In this document: one piece after another, positions 42,092 to 51,056 of the stretch
How the letters are laid out: each line of letters starts with the position of its first letter
Numbering within the stretch: the first letter of the stretch is position 1
Assembly (NCBI GenBank): GCA_017460225.1
Contig: JAFUBM010000004.1
Span: forward strand, 38,400 to 102,399
DNA from: Candidatus Saccharimonadota bacterium
Lineage (GTDB): Bacteria; Patescibacteriota; Saccharimonadia; Saccharimonadales; Saccharimonadaceae
DNA length: 64,000 nucleotides
Direction of reading: 5' to 3'
The notes under the pieces: model-generated
The model's input: only the letters and a program-made list of their open reading frames with translations
Told to the model about the DNA's origin: nothing
The model's database searches: none
Translations under genes and position numbers: made by a program

Positions 42092-42957
42092 TGCCGGCGC
42101 TGGTTTTACGGAGCTACGAGCCCTACCTCTCCAAGGTCGCGGTCAAGAAGCCGAGCGACAACGCTCATTTTGGCCGGATTCTTTGGGCGCGCAATCTCTA
42201 TCTCGCCCTCGTGATGCTTTTCCTCTTCCTGCCGATTGCGATTTTGGTTGTTTTTAGCTTTAACGCCTCAGAGATGAACATTATCTTTACCGGTTTTACC
42301 ACCGAATGGTACGGCAAGTTATTAGAAAATCCTAACCTCCTCGAGGCTTTTCGCAACACTCTCCTCATCGCCATCATCTCCACCGCCGTCTCCACCATCC
42401 TTGGTACCATCTCCGCCGTCGGTATGAAGCAATACAACTTCCCCACAGAGCGAGTCGTGAGCAAACTCATCTACATTCCCATCGTCATCCCAGAAATCGT
42501 CCTTGGCATCTCCCTCCTCTCCGTCTTCACGCTCGCCGGCGTCGAGCTCGGCTTTTGGTCAGTACTTCTCGCCCACATTACCTTCTCCGTCCCGTTTGTC
42601 ATCACTAGCGTCCGCTCCACTCTCTACGCCCTGCCCAAAAACGTTGAGGAGGCCGCCGAAGATCTCGGCGCCGGCAAGTGGAAGACTTTCTGGTACGTCA
42701 CACTGCCTTTAATTAAGCCCGGCATCGTCTCCGGCGCCATCCTCGCCTTCACCCTTAGTCTAGACGACGTAGTGATTTCTTACTTTACTGCCGGTCCCGG
42801 GACAAATACCCTCCCGCTCTATATTTACAGCATCATCAAAACCGGCATCACTCCCGACGTCAATGCCCTAACTACCCTTATGCTCGTCTTCACTATTATC
42901 GCTCTCATCGTCTCGTCCAAGCTTCAGACCAAGCGCCAGCTAGAGAGGACCCTCTGA
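42091..42957 (+). CDS. potC: Spermidine/putrescine ABC transporter permease PotC
   Basis: 288 residues with six membrane segments, preceded by a polar N-terminal part (about 1-27). The permease motif EEAAEDLGAGKWKTFWYVTLPL is present near residue 187. It pairs with PotB. Overlaps potB by one base and potD by one base (TGATG). Like PotB it belongs to the CUT/Pot-type BPD transporter fold. Confidence 0.9.
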   Translation: MPALVLRSYEPYLSKVAVKKPSDNAHFGRILWARNLYLALVMLFLFLPIAILVVFSFNASEMNIIFTGFTTEWYGKLLENPNLLEAFRNTLLIAIISTAVSTILGTISAVGMKQYNFPTERVVSKLIYIPIVIPEIVLGISLLSVFTLAGVELGFWSVLLAHITFSVPFVITSVRSTLYALPKNVEEAAEDLGAGKWKTFWYVTLPLIKPGIVSGAILAFTLSLDDVVISYFTAGPGTNTLPLYIYSIIKTGITPDVNALTTLMLVFTIIALIVSSKLQTKRQLERTL

Positions 42958-44009
42958 TGTCTGAGCTCTCGCGTTTCTCCAAACCAGCCAAAGCCTCGCT
43001 CCTCGTCGTCTTCTTGCTCGTTCTTGCGGTAAGCCTTATCGCTCTCGTCAAAAACCGTCCCTCCCGAGAAGATTCCCCTAAGCTTACTCTCAACGTCCTT
43101 AACTGGACTAGCTACATCCCCGACGAAATCATCGCCGACTTTGAGTCCGAGTACGGCATCAAGGTCAACTACGGGACCTATTCTTCCAACGAAGAGCTTC
43201 TAGCCAAGGTCAACTCTTCCGCTCTCGGCACTTACGACCTCATCTTCCCCAGCGACTATATGGTGGACCTTATGATTTCTCGCGATCTTCTCGCCCCGCT
43301 CGACCTCTCTCGTCTCCAAAATCTCGACAATCTCAATCCCAAGTTCCTTGCCCAGGAATATGACGAAGACAACACCTACTCCGTCCCGTTTCTCCTCGCT
43401 ACCAGCGTGATTATCTATGACGAGTCAAAGCTCGCGCCAATCCGCAGTTATAAAGACCTGCTCCGCCCAGAGTTAGAAAACAACCTCGTTATCCTTGATG
43501 ACCAACGCATCACGCTTGGCGCCATGCTCCAAGCTTCCGGCTCTTCTATGAACGCCACGTCTAGCGCCGCTTTATCGGGTGCGCTCAACTTTTACGAAAA
43601 ACTACGTCCCAGCATCAAGGCTTTTGACTCCGATTCTCCCAAGACTTTCCTGATTACCGGCGAGACTGATGCTGGCATCATTTGGAACGCAGAGGCTACT
43701 CTCGCCGCCGCCGAGCGAGACAGCCTGAAGATTGTCTACCCCGCCGAAGGCTTTGCTCTCTCGATGGACAATTATTGCCTCGTCAAGGGCGGTAAGAACA
43801 CCGATGCTGCCTATCTTTTTATCGACTATCTCTTGCGTGATGACGTTTCTCAGGCTATCGTCGACGAATATCCTTATATTTCGCCCAACCTCTCCGTCGC
43901 CTCGCTTCCAGACTCCGAGCTAGACGAGATCCTTTCTCGCGGCACCTACGTCAAAAACGTCGGCGCCGACATCAAAAAACTCGACAAACTTTGGGCAAAG
44001 TTCAAATGA
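42957..44009 (+). CDS. potD: Spermidine/putrescine-binding protein PotD
   Basis: 350 residues with an N-terminal membrane segment (about 15-30) that tethers the binding domain outside. The start of the mature fold LNVLNWTSYIPDEIIADFESEYGIKVNY is typical of PotD/PotF; DLIFPSDYMVDLMI follows. The binding site for spermidine or putrescine is not resolvable here. With no lipoprotein Cys, attachment is by the N-terminal helix. It ends the potABCD operon; thyA follows from its own promoter. Confidence 0.9.
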   Translation: MSELSRFSKPAKASLLVVFLLVLAVSLIALVKNRPSREDSPKLTLNVLNWTSYIPDEIIADFESEYGIKVNYGTYSSNEELLAKVNSSALGTYDLIFPSDYMVDLMISRDLLAPLDLSRLQNLDNLNPKFLAQEYDEDNTYSVPFLLATSVIIYDESKLAPIRSYKDLLRPELENNLVILDDQRITLGAMLQASGSSMNATSSAALSGALNFYEKLRPSIKAFDSDSPKTFLITGETDAGIIWNAEATLAAAERDSLKIVYPAEGFALSMDNYCLVKGGKNTDAAYLFIDYLLRDDVSQAIVDEYPYISPNLSVASLPDSELDEILSRGTYVKNVGADIKKLDKLWAKFK

Positions 44010-44025
44010 TTTAGCCGCTTCTTTA

Positions 44026-44034
44026 TGCTATACT
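44026..44034 (+). promoter_or_regulatory. Extended -10 promoter of thyA-folA-glyA
   Basis: TGCTATACT, predicted start about 44041. The short leader holds AAGGAGG before ATG 44057, so this transcript has a Shine-Dalgarno start. Confidence 0.65.
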
Positions 44035-44056
44035 AAAAGTAACTAAGGAGGTAACT

Positions 44057-44995
44057 ATGTCCCGTTTTGATGAACAATATCTTGATCTCTGCCATCGTAT
44101 TCTCGACCATGGCGAGAAAATCACGACCAACCCTGCCGTGCTAGCCAAAAACACTCAGGGCGCCGTCCAGACCAATATGCCGACCCACCTTGCCCAGACC
44201 GCCAAGCCCACCACTACCTACAGTCTCCCGCACCAAGTCCTCCAGTTTGACCTCGCCGAGGAGTTCCCGATTCTGACTACTAAGCGCGTCGCCTTTAAGA
44301 CTGCCGCCCTCGAGATGCTTTGGATCTACCAAGTCGCCTCAAACGATGTCAAATGGCTCCACGACCGCGGCATCAAGATTTGGGACGAATGGGAGATTCC
44401 CGCTTCCGGCATCTACGCCAAAAAAGATTATAAAAAGTTGTATCGGGAAAAAGGTCTCAAAGAATCTCCCGTTGGTACCATCGGCACGGCATACGGCTGG
44501 ATTGTCAACCGCTACCAGCTCACTAGCTCCCTCATCGAGACGCTAAAAACCGACCCGGCCAATCGCCGGATGATTATGTCTCTCTGGCAAAACGAATGGC
44601 TCCCCACCGCCGCGCTTCCCAGCTGTGTCTGGAACTCCCAGTGGAACGTTACCGGCGGCAAGCTCAACCTCATGGTCACCGTCCGCAGCAACGACGTCCC
44701 GCTCGGTATGCCGTTTAACGTCTCCCAGTATGCCACACTCTGCTACCTCCTCGCCCAGGTTACCGGGCTGCAGCCGGGGCAAATGACCTACGTCATCAAC
44801 AACGCCCACATCTACGAAAACCAAGTCTCCGGTATCAAGGAACAGTTTACCAAACCGTCCTACCCCGCCCCCACTCTCTGGCTCAATCCGGACATTACAG
44901 ACTTCTTTAAGTTTGACAACTCCAAGGAGCTAAAAGACATCCGCCTGGAAAATTATCAACACGCCGGCACAATCAAAATGCCGGTCACGGAATAA
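44057..44995 (+). CDS. thyA: Thymidylate synthase
   Basis: 312 residues. ThyA methylates dUMP to dTMP with methylenetetrahydrofolate, yielding dihydrofolate. The catalytic Cys is C190 in LPSCVWNSQW; the canonical PPCH is altered here to PSCV. RSNDVPLGMPFNVSQY and the C-terminal LENYQHAGTIKMPV match the family. Regenerating enzymes DHFR and SHMT follow in the same operon. Its substrate can be fed by the dCMP deaminase at 16546. Confidence 0.96.
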   Translation: MSRFDEQYLDLCHRILDHGEKITTNPAVLAKNTQGAVQTNMPTHLAQTAKPTTTYSLPHQVLQFDLAEEFPILTTKRVAFKTAALEMLWIYQVASNDVKWLHDRGIKIWDEWEIPASGIYAKKDYKKLYREKGLKESPVGTIGTAYGWIVNRYQLTSSLIETLKTDPANRRMIMSLWQNEWLPTAALPSCVWNSQWNVTGGKLNLMVTVRSNDVPLGMPFNVSQYATLCYLLAQVTGLQPGQMTYVINNAHIYENQVSGIKEQFTKPSYPAPTLWLNPDITDFFKFDNSKELKDIRLENYQHAGTIKMPVTE

Positions 44996-45020
44996 CGCGT
45001 GGAGAGGGAGGAGTTATGAT

Positions 45021-45509
45021 ATGAGCCTTAGCCTAATCGCCGCAGTCGGGAAAAACCTCGAGCTCGGAGCCAATAATCAGCTTATCTTCCGTCTCAAAGA
45101 AGATATGCAGTTCTTTAAACAAACTACTCTGGGACACCCCGTCCTTATGGGCCGTAAAACTTGGGACAGTATCGGGCGCCCGTTGCCAAATCGTCAAAAC
45201 TTTGTCGTCTCGCGCCACGCGCTCAGCTTGCCGGACGACGTCGAGCTGGTCTCCGACCTGTCGCAGTTTATCGCCGACCATTCCAAAGATAGCGAAGAAA
45301 TCTTTGTCATCGGCGGAGCCAATCTCTACGCCCAGACTCTCCCGTTCGCCAAAACGCTTTATCTGACGGAAATCGACGCCGCGGCTCCCGAGGCCGACGC
45401 GTTCTTCCCGCCGTTTGACCCCGCCCGCTTCTCTCGTACCGTGCTCGGCGGTGGCACTTCCCAAGGTCTGCAATATCACTTTATCAAATACGAAAGGAAA
45501 CCTCTATGA
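45021..45509 (+). CDS. folA: Dihydrofolate reductase
   Basis: 162 residues from ATG 45021, with GGAGGAG a few bases before it. DHFR reduces the dihydrofolate made by ThyA. Typical motifs: SLIAAVGKNLELGANNQLIFRLKEDMQFFK, VLMGRKTWDSIGRPLPNR, and VIGGANLYAQTLP near the end. The start Met-Ser is normal. Its stop overlaps the glyA start (ATGA). Confidence 0.95.
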   Translation: MSLSLIAAVGKNLELGANNQLIFRLKEDMQFFKQTTLGHPVLMGRKTWDSIGRPLPNRQNFVVSRHALSLPDDVELVSDLSQFIADHSKDSEEIFVIGGANLYAQTLPFAKTLYLTEIDAAAPEADAFFPPFDPARFSRTVLGGGTSQGLQYHFIKYERKPL

Positions 45510-46882
45510 ACACCAAAGACCTCGTCTTTGACCTCATCAAATCCGAACAAACTCGCCAAAAAGAAGGTCTTGAACTCATCCCTAGCGAAAACTACGTCTC
45601 TCCCGCTGTCCTCGCCGCCGCTGGCTCCGTCCTCACCAACAAATACAGTGAGGGTTACCCTAGCTTTGCCGGTATCGGCCAAGATGGCGAGTTTTGGGAC
45701 GAAGCCAAAATCGCTGAAGAGAAGTTAAAAAACTACCGTTACTATGGCGGCCAAGACAACGTCGACCGCATTGAGCGCCTAGCAATCGAACGCGCGTGTA
45801 AGCTGTTCCATGCTGACCACGCCAATGTCCAGCCTCACTCCGGTGCCAACGCCAACGAAGCTGTCTATTGGGCTTGGTGCGAACCAGGCGACACCATTCT
45901 CGCCATGTCTCTCCCCGCCGGTGGACACCTTACCCACGGCTCTCCCGTCACCCGTTCCGCGCACATCTACAACTTTGTCGGATACGGCGTAGACGAATCT
46001 GGTGATATTGATTACAAGGAACTCGAGCGCGTCGCTCTCGAAGAACAGCCCAAGATTATCCTCGTTGGCTACTCCGCCTTTATGAAGATTCCAGATTTCG
46101 ACCGCGTTGCCAAAGTCGCCAAGAAGATTCCGGGTTGTATCTTGATGGCGGATATGGCGCACGTCGCCGGGCTCATCGCCGCCGGTGTCCACCCCAACCC
46201 GCTTGACCACGGTTTCCACGTTATGACCACTACCACGCACAAGACTCTACGCGGCCCTCGCGGCGGACTGATTCTCAGCAAGGGCAACGTTGCCTCTCCG
46301 CTCAAAAAACCCGAGCACACTGTAGAAAATCTCCCCATCCTCATCGACCGTGCGGTTTTCCCAGGGACGCAAGGTGGTCCGCTCGAGCACATCATCGCCG
46401 CCAAGGCCGTGGCCTTTGGCGAGGCTCTGCAGCCTGAGTTTAAGACCTATGCCAAAAATATCGTCAAAAACGCCAAGGCTCTCGCCGACGCGCTAAAGAA
46501 AGAGGGCTTTGTCCTGCAGGGTGACGGGACCGAGAATCACCTTGTTCTCGTCAACGTCAAAGCCAGTTTCGGTATCGACGGTAAGTTCTTTGAGAAAGCA
46601 CTCGACCGTGTTGGGCTGAATCTCAACGCCAACTCTCTGCCGACCGACGCCGGCGCCGCCTTCCGCCCCTCCGGTGTCCGTCTCGGCACTCCCGCCATCA
46701 CTACTCGCGGTCTCGGTGTTAAAGAGATGCAACAAATCGCCGTCTGGATGCGCCGTGTGATCGACATCTGTGTTGGTCTTGGCGACGAAGCTCGCCTAGC
46801 CGAAGCCGAAGCCGAGCTTTCCGCGTTGCGTGAGGAAGTCAAGCAGCTCGCGCTCAAGTTCCCAGTTCCCGGAATTAAATAA
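45506..46882 (+). CDS. glyA: Serine hydroxymethyltransferase
   Basis: 458 residues. SHMT converts serine and tetrahydrofolate to glycine and methylenetetrahydrofolate, closing the thymidylate cycle with ThyA and DHFR. The PLP lysine is K246 in TTTTHKTLRGPRGG; SGANANEAVYWA and the start LIKSEQTRQKEGLELIPSENY fit the family. Some 40 residues longer than E. coli GlyA, mainly at the N- and C-terminal ends. The gene overlaps folA by 4 bases. Confidence 0.96.
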   Translation: MNTKDLVFDLIKSEQTRQKEGLELIPSENYVSPAVLAAAGSVLTNKYSEGYPSFAGIGQDGEFWDEAKIAEEKLKNYRYYGGQDNVDRIERLAIERACKLFHADHANVQPHSGANANEAVYWAWCEPGDTILAMSLPAGGHLTHGSPVTRSAHIYNFVGYGVDESGDIDYKELERVALEEQPKIILVGYSAFMKIPDFDRVAKVAKKIPGCILMADMAHVAGLIAAGVHPNPLDHGFHVMTTTTHKTLRGPRGGLILSKGNVASPLKKPEHTVENLPILIDRAVFPGTQGGPLEHIIAAKAVAFGEALQPEFKTYAKNIVKNAKALADALKKEGFVLQGDGTENHLVLVNVKASFGIDGKFFEKALDRVGLNLNANSLPTDAGAAFRPSGVRLGTPAITTRGLGVKEMQQIAVWMRRVIDICVGLGDEARLAEAEAELSALREEVKQLALKFPVPGIK

Positions 46883-46885
46883 TTA

Positions 46886-46894
46886 TGATATAAT
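46886..46894 (+). promoter_or_regulatory. Extended -10 promoter of tRNA-Ala
   Basis: TGATATAAT right after the glyA stop; predicted start 46901, three bases before the mature tRNA. Confidence 0.7.
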
Positions 46895-46903
46895 CAAATG
46901 GTT

Positions 46904-46979
46904 GGGGCGTTAGCTCAGCTGATAGAGCGCGGCATTCGCATTGCCGAGGTCGCGGGTTTGATTCCCGCACGCTCCACCA
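46904..46979 (+). tRNA. tRNA-Ala (anticodon CGC)
   Basis: 76 bases. Acceptor stem GGGGCGT / ACGCTCC with discriminator A and encoded CCA. Anticodon stem CGGCA/TGCCG closes loop TTCGCAT with anticodon CGC (reads GCG). T arm GCGGGTTTGATTCCCGC. A T-rich run follows the gene. Confidence 0.95.
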
Positions 46980-46999
46980 TTTTTGTTTTTGACTTTTTA

Positions 47000-47008
47000 T
47001 GCTATAAT
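47000..47008 (+). promoter_or_regulatory. Extended -10 promoter of the adenylate-forming enzyme gene
   Basis: TGCTATAAT, predicted start about 47015, giving a leader of about 70 bases. Two direct repeats AGTTAAGATG (47015-47024, 47042-47051) lie in the leader, 27 bases apart, and a second -10-like TAAAAT at 47056-47061. AAAGGAGG follows. Confidence 0.6.
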
Positions 47009-47081
47009 GTTCCCAGTTAAGATGGGTTAAGGTACATTACAAGTTAAGATGTGTATAAAATCTAGCACAAAGGAGGGGATT

Positions 47082-47114
47082 ATGTGCTTACTATGTTCCA
47101 GACCTTCTTGTTAA
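47082..47114 (+). other. Possible 10-codon leader ORF (M-C-L-L-C-S-R-P-S-C)
   Basis: ATG 47082 lies 2 bases before the GTG start of the enzyme in another frame and close behind the AAAGGAGGGG ribosome site. The 10-residue peptide has three Cys. It may simply be a chance ATG that competes with the GTG start, or a short leader. No stem-loop attenuator is evident. Confidence 0.25.
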
Positions 47115-48661
47115 TCAACAAGAAGACTATGCAGGAACCGATTATTAGTTATGCTGGCCGGCTGATTCGGAAAAACGAGCTAAAGCGCGACGTCGAAGTC
47201 ATGATGAAAGCCCTGATTATTCTCGGGCTGAAGCCTGGCGAGCTGTTGATGCTGCATATGCCGCTGATTCCGGAAGGGATTGTTTTGACTTTTGCAGCCA
47301 ATGCGCTCGGCATCCGAGTCGCCTATGCCAACTACGAAGGTCCCGAAGAAGAGTTGAGAGAAGAAGTTGTGCGTTATAGCGCCAAGGTTGTCGCTCGTTA
47401 TTACGAAGCGTATGGCGACGAGCCCGCCAAAATCCATTTTGAGAGCGGTCCCGTCAACATCTACCTTGCAGAGTACAAAAACCTCTATCATCTCGCCGTC
47501 ACGGCCTACGTCGACCCAAGGTTGATGCGCCTCAAGACGGTATTTACTCGCGCTCCGATGATTTTTCTCCAGACTTCTGGCTCGACTGCCGTCCGTCCCA
47601 AAGGTCTTCCGTTCTCAAACTGGAATATCTTCTGGTCGCTCGTCTACGCCGCCAAGTCCACCGGCACCACCACTCATTCTACGGAGGTTAAGAAAGCTCT
47701 TTGCGTGCTCAACTTCCGTCATCCGTATGGCTGGATGCCGCTCTTTGTCAACGTGATGGGCGGGAACCGTGTTGAGCTGGCTGCCGGCGCGACGCCCGAG
47801 CACATCGCAAAGTGGTATCTCTCCGAGCCCAGCTACATCTACGGCACGCCGCAATTTCTCCGCGAGTTTATCGCCCGGACGCCGGCGGATGCCGATCTGT
47901 CGTTCCTCCGCGCGTTCTTTTGCGCTGGTGATTCAACGGAAGAAGAACTGTTTGCAGAGTTTGCGGAGTTTTGCCGCCAGCATAACGCTTCCCAGGCAGA
48001 GATCCGCAACAACTACGGCGCCGGCGAACTGCTTTGCGTCGGCACTACGTCCGACGGTATTCCGCATCGTCCCGGGGCTTCCGGCAAGTTTTATAGCGGC
48101 CCAGGCCTAGAGTGGCTGATTGTCGATGAAGACTTGAATCCGGTCCCGCCGGGTGTGAGCGGAGAAATCATCGTCCATTCGCGAACCATGATTAAGGAGT
48201 ATTACCAGAATCCAGAGGAAACTGCCAAGGTTTTTCGCCAGATCAACGGCAAGACCTACTATCTGACCGGCGACTACGCGTCGCTGGACGCCGACGGCTA
48301 CGTCTATATCCTGGGGCGCAAAAAGCGCTTCTACCAGCCGCGCGGCGCCACCGACAAAGTCAATTGCGAGACTATCGAGCACGCGCTTCTGGCCGCGCAC
48401 GATTTGGTTGCTGACGCTGGGGTGGTGATTTATTATCTCCCAGACAAGTCCAAGTCTAGTTGCGCCTACGTCGTCCCGGCGCCCGGCGTTGCTCCGTCAG
48501 CAGACACTCGCCAGCAGATTATGGCGTTCCTGGGCGCAAGGCTTCGCCCGTTCCAGCTCCCAACCGCTCTCGAATTTCTCGACACACTGCCGATGCTTGG
48601 CTCCGGCAAAGTCAACTATCCAGAACTCGAACGGCTCTGCCGTTCTCAATACCCATCTTAA
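47084..48661 (+). CDS. Adenylate-forming (ANL) enzyme, acyl-CoA synthetase-like
   Basis: 525 residues from GTG 47084 with AAAGGAGGGG before it; an internal ATG (47129) is an alternative that would drop 15 residues. ANL marks: P-loop FLQTSGSTAVRPKG, YGAGE in the NNYGAGELLC segment, YLTGDYASLDADGYVYILGR and the catalytic Lys of LGSGKVNYPELE near the C-terminus. It would activate a carboxylic acid as an acyl-adenylate. No carrier protein or fatty acid genes lie nearby, so the acid is unknown. A terminator follows. Confidence 0.8.
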   Translation: MLTMFQTFLLINKKTMQEPIISYAGRLIRKNELKRDVEVMMKALIILGLKPGELLMLHMPLIPEGIVLTFAANALGIRVAYANYEGPEEELREEVVRYSAKVVARYYEAYGDEPAKIHFESGPVNIYLAEYKNLYHLAVTAYVDPRLMRLKTVFTRAPMIFLQTSGSTAVRPKGLPFSNWNIFWSLVYAAKSTGTTTHSTEVKKALCVLNFRHPYGWMPLFVNVMGGNRVELAAGATPEHIAKWYLSEPSYIYGTPQFLREFIARTPADADLSFLRAFFCAGDSTEEELFAEFAEFCRQHNASQAEIRNNYGAGELLCVGTTSDGIPHRPGASGKFYSGPGLEWLIVDEDLNPVPPGVSGEIIVHSRTMIKEYYQNPEETAKVFRQINGKTYYLTGDYASLDADGYVYILGRKKRFYQPRGATDKVNCETIEHALLAAHDLVADAGVVIYYLPDKSKSSCAYVVPAPGVAPSADTRQQIMAFLGARLRPFQLPTALEFLDTLPMLGSGKVNYPELERLCRSQYPS

Positions 48662-48666
48662 CTCTC

Positions 48667-48692
48667 CCGCCCGAATTTTCGGGCGGTTTTTC
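48667..48692 (+). terminator. Intrinsic terminator after the ANL gene
   Basis: Stem CCGCCCGA (48667-48674) / TCGGGCGG (48679-48686) with a 4-base loop, followed by TTTTTTC. Confidence 0.85.
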
Positions 48693-48712
48693 TTCCCGTT
48701 TGATAAAGATTG

Positions 48713-48721
48713 TGGTAAACT
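48713..48721 (+). promoter_or_regulatory. Extended -10 promoter of the 7TM/GAF-like gene
   Basis: TGGTAAACT, predicted start about 48728; ACGGAGG lies before ATG 48752. Confidence 0.6.
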
Positions 48722-48751
48722 AAAAGTAACGGTAATTTATACGGAGGTTTT

Positions 48752-50077
48752 ATGCAACTTATTACGTCTTTACTCTACGCCGTCGCCGTCCTGACGTTCC
48801 TCACTGGGCTGTCGATTCTTTTCGGCGCGACAAAACAGGCGCGCGGAAGCGCCGTCTGGTTCTGTATCGCGACGGTTGGTGCCGCAGTCTGGTCTAGCGC
48901 TATCGCCGCCTTCCTGACTCTTTCGGAGGCGCACGCGGATTTAGCCCCGTTGCTCGTGGTTGGGATTATTGCCGGGATTACTTTGACCGATGTCGCCTTG
49001 ATTGGCTATACCGGCTGGGATTTTGGCCCTGCCGGCAAGGTTGCTACTTTGGTCTTTGCCGCTCTCGGTGCGGCGCTCGTTGGGCTTCAGGCCTACGATT
49101 CTTCCAGGTTCTACACTCACGTTACCTTCGGCAACGAATTCAACACCATCCACACCGCCGGCGGCTGGTATCTTTATCTTCTGATTGCCTTCTTCTTCCT
49201 CATCTCGCTGGTTTATTCCGGCTTCCTCGGCAAGATTATTGCCAAGACCAAGAACAAAGGCGCCAAAAACGGCTTCCGGCTCTTCCGTGCCGGTCTCTCC
49301 GTTGGCGGGATTCTTGCGCTGGTCTTTGATTTACTGCTTCTGAGCTCGCACCCTCATCTTTCCTGGATTGGCCCGATGGCAGTTTCTATCTCCGTAATTA
49401 CGTTTTATTATTCCATCGTCCGTTACCGGATTCTCGCTCTGCGTGGCGACTGGATGAACATCTTGTCCTACATCATCCTTACCGTCGCCGGCGTTATCGT
49501 CTATTTGATGATTTTCTACGCTGTCTTTACGTCTATGTTCCGCGTCTCCAGCCCGTCGTCCGATATGCTAGTCTTCAATCTCATTATGGTTGCCATCTTC
49601 CTGCTCTTGATGCCCGCCGTCTCAGAAGTCTCCTCGATGATTCGTGCTTTCCTCCCCAATAGACATCTCGATATGGGCTACATCGTAAAGAAGCTCAATC
49701 TCCTTAACAAACAAAACGTCGAGCTAAAGGAGCTGGCCAATTTCCTCGCTACTCAGCTCAAGCTCGATTACGTCGGCTTCCTGATTAACGGTCGTCTTTA
49801 CAGCTCCCGCCCGGTCGATTTGCCTAGCGACGCCCTGGCTCAGCTCGCCAAGACCAAACTCCCCAAGTCCGGCCTCTGGCAAGATTTTACTCCCCCGCGT
49901 GAGCTAGAGGAGACGGTCGACCGTCTCGCCGTCCTCTACAATTCCCGCGACGAAGCTTTTGGCGAGATTTTGCTCGGCAAGCCCTCCAGCCGTCATATTC
50001 TAGAGAAACGTGATTTGATTCAGATTGAGATGGTGCTCCGTCTCGCTGGCGTGATTATCGACGGGGAGGCCAAATGA
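48752..50077 (+). CDS. Seven-helix membrane sensor-like protein with GAF-like tail, no kinase domain
   Basis: 441 residues: about seven or eight membrane segments (residues 1-295, with the plan of the N-terminal 7TM part of histidine kinases), a coiled linker with FLPNRHLDMGYIVKKLNLLNKQNVELKELANFLATQLKLDYVG, then a GAF-like alpha/beta domain (about 345-440). The histidine kinase and ATPase domains are absent. ATGA overlap couples it to the CAP protein at 50074. It may act as a receptor or scaffold for that secreted protein; the role is unknown. Confidence 0.62.
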   Translation: MQLITSLLYAVAVLTFLTGLSILFGATKQARGSAVWFCIATVGAAVWSSAIAAFLTLSEAHADLAPLLVVGIIAGITLTDVALIGYTGWDFGPAGKVATLVFAALGAALVGLQAYDSSRFYTHVTFGNEFNTIHTAGGWYLYLLIAFFFLISLVYSGFLGKIIAKTKNKGAKNGFRLFRAGLSVGGILALVFDLLLLSSHPHLSWIGPMAVSISVITFYYSIVRYRILALRGDWMNILSYIILTVAGVIVYLMIFYAVFTSMFRVSSPSSDMLVFNLIMVAIFLLLMPAVSEVSSMIRAFLPNRHLDMGYIVKKLNLLNKQNVELKELANFLATQLKLDYVGFLINGRLYSSRPVDLPSDALAQLAKTKLPKSGLWQDFTPPRELEETVDRLAVLYNSRDEAFGEILLGKPSSRHILEKRDLIQIEMVLRLAGVIIDGEAK

Positions 50078-51036
50078 CCGCCGCCGCGGCCGCTCTCAAA
50101 CAGACTCGGATGACGATTCTTTTGTCGGTCAACGCCGCCGCCATTTTGATTGCTGGCGTGTTGATTGCCGGGGCGATTTGGGGTAGCGACCGTGAGTTCC
50201 GCGCCGTCAACGAGCGCTCCGACGAAATCTCCGATTCTCTAGAAGAAGTCGAGATGCCAAAGTCCGTCTCCGACTCCGTAGAAGGGAAGACCGTCTCCGC
50301 CGCCGATGGCACGGTCTATACCGTCGCCGCCAACGGTTGGATTTCTTCCGACCCTGTCCCCGGGAACGAACTTTGGAACGAGACCTCGCTTACTATGTTT
50401 GAGACCGCCGACATCGATCTTTGCGTTGGGGGCAACCTCTCTGGTCTCGGCTCTATGTATTGGCAATCGTCCAATCCGGAGGTCATTTCCGGCTTTTATT
50501 CTACCGCCCGGACTTGGCTCGGCTACTCTTCCGATACTTGCCGCTACCCCATTATCAAAGGCACCGGCACTACTACGATTACCGCTGGTACTTATGACGG
50601 CCAGCGCCACGATTCTATCACCGTTACCGTCGTTAGCGTCCCGGAGGAGCAATGGAAGCGTGAAGTCCTTTCTCTCGTCAACGCCGAGCGCGAGAAAAAC
50701 GGTCTCGCCGCTCTAGAGTGGGGGACTACTTGTGAAGCCGCCGCCGAGTTGCGTGCCCGAGAGCTGATGACTAGCTACTCCCACACCCGCCCGGACGGTA
50801 GCGCCTGGTCTACCGCCTGTCCTCTACCGGATGTCGAGGGCGAGTACGCCGGGGAAAACCTTATGGCTGGCAACGCCGCCGTCTCTCCCGAGACTGTTGT
50901 TACTGCTTGGCTCAACTCCCCAGACCACCGCGCCAACATCCTTAGCGACAAGTTTACCAAGCTCTCCGTTGGTTTTATCTTTGACCCAGACGCCCAGTAT
51001 AAGACCTACTGGTCCCAGTTCTTCAGCACCTACTAA
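50074..51036 (+). CDS. Membrane-anchored CAP-domain (SCP/PR-1-like) protein
   Basis: 320 residues: an N-terminal membrane segment (about 13-35), a beta domain (about 60-190; perhaps Ig-like, with a Cys pair) and a C-terminal CAP/SCP domain (about 195-320). CAP marks: HTRPDGSAW, GENLMAGN, and WLNSPDHRANIL, containing the His and Glu that form the pocket. Bacterial CAP proteins bind lipids or act as proteases or adhesins; the substrate is unknown. It overlaps the sensor-like gene by 4 bases. A TATATA-rich stretch follows, then the convergent minus genes. Confidence 0.85.
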   Translation: MTAAAAALKQTRMTILLSVNAAAILIAGVLIAGAIWGSDREFRAVNERSDEISDSLEEVEMPKSVSDSVEGKTVSAADGTVYTVAANGWISSDPVPGNELWNETSLTMFETADIDLCVGGNLSGLGSMYWQSSNPEVISGFYSTARTWLGYSSDTCRYPIIKGTGTTTITAGTYDGQRHDSITVTVVSVPEEQWKREVLSLVNAEREKNGLAALEWGTTCEAAAELRARELMTSYSHTRPDGSAWSTACPLPDVEGEYAGENLMAGNAAVSPETVVTAWLNSPDHRANILSDKFTKLSVGFIFDPDAQYKTYWSQFFSTY

Positions 51037-51056
51037 ATATTATATATATATATATA

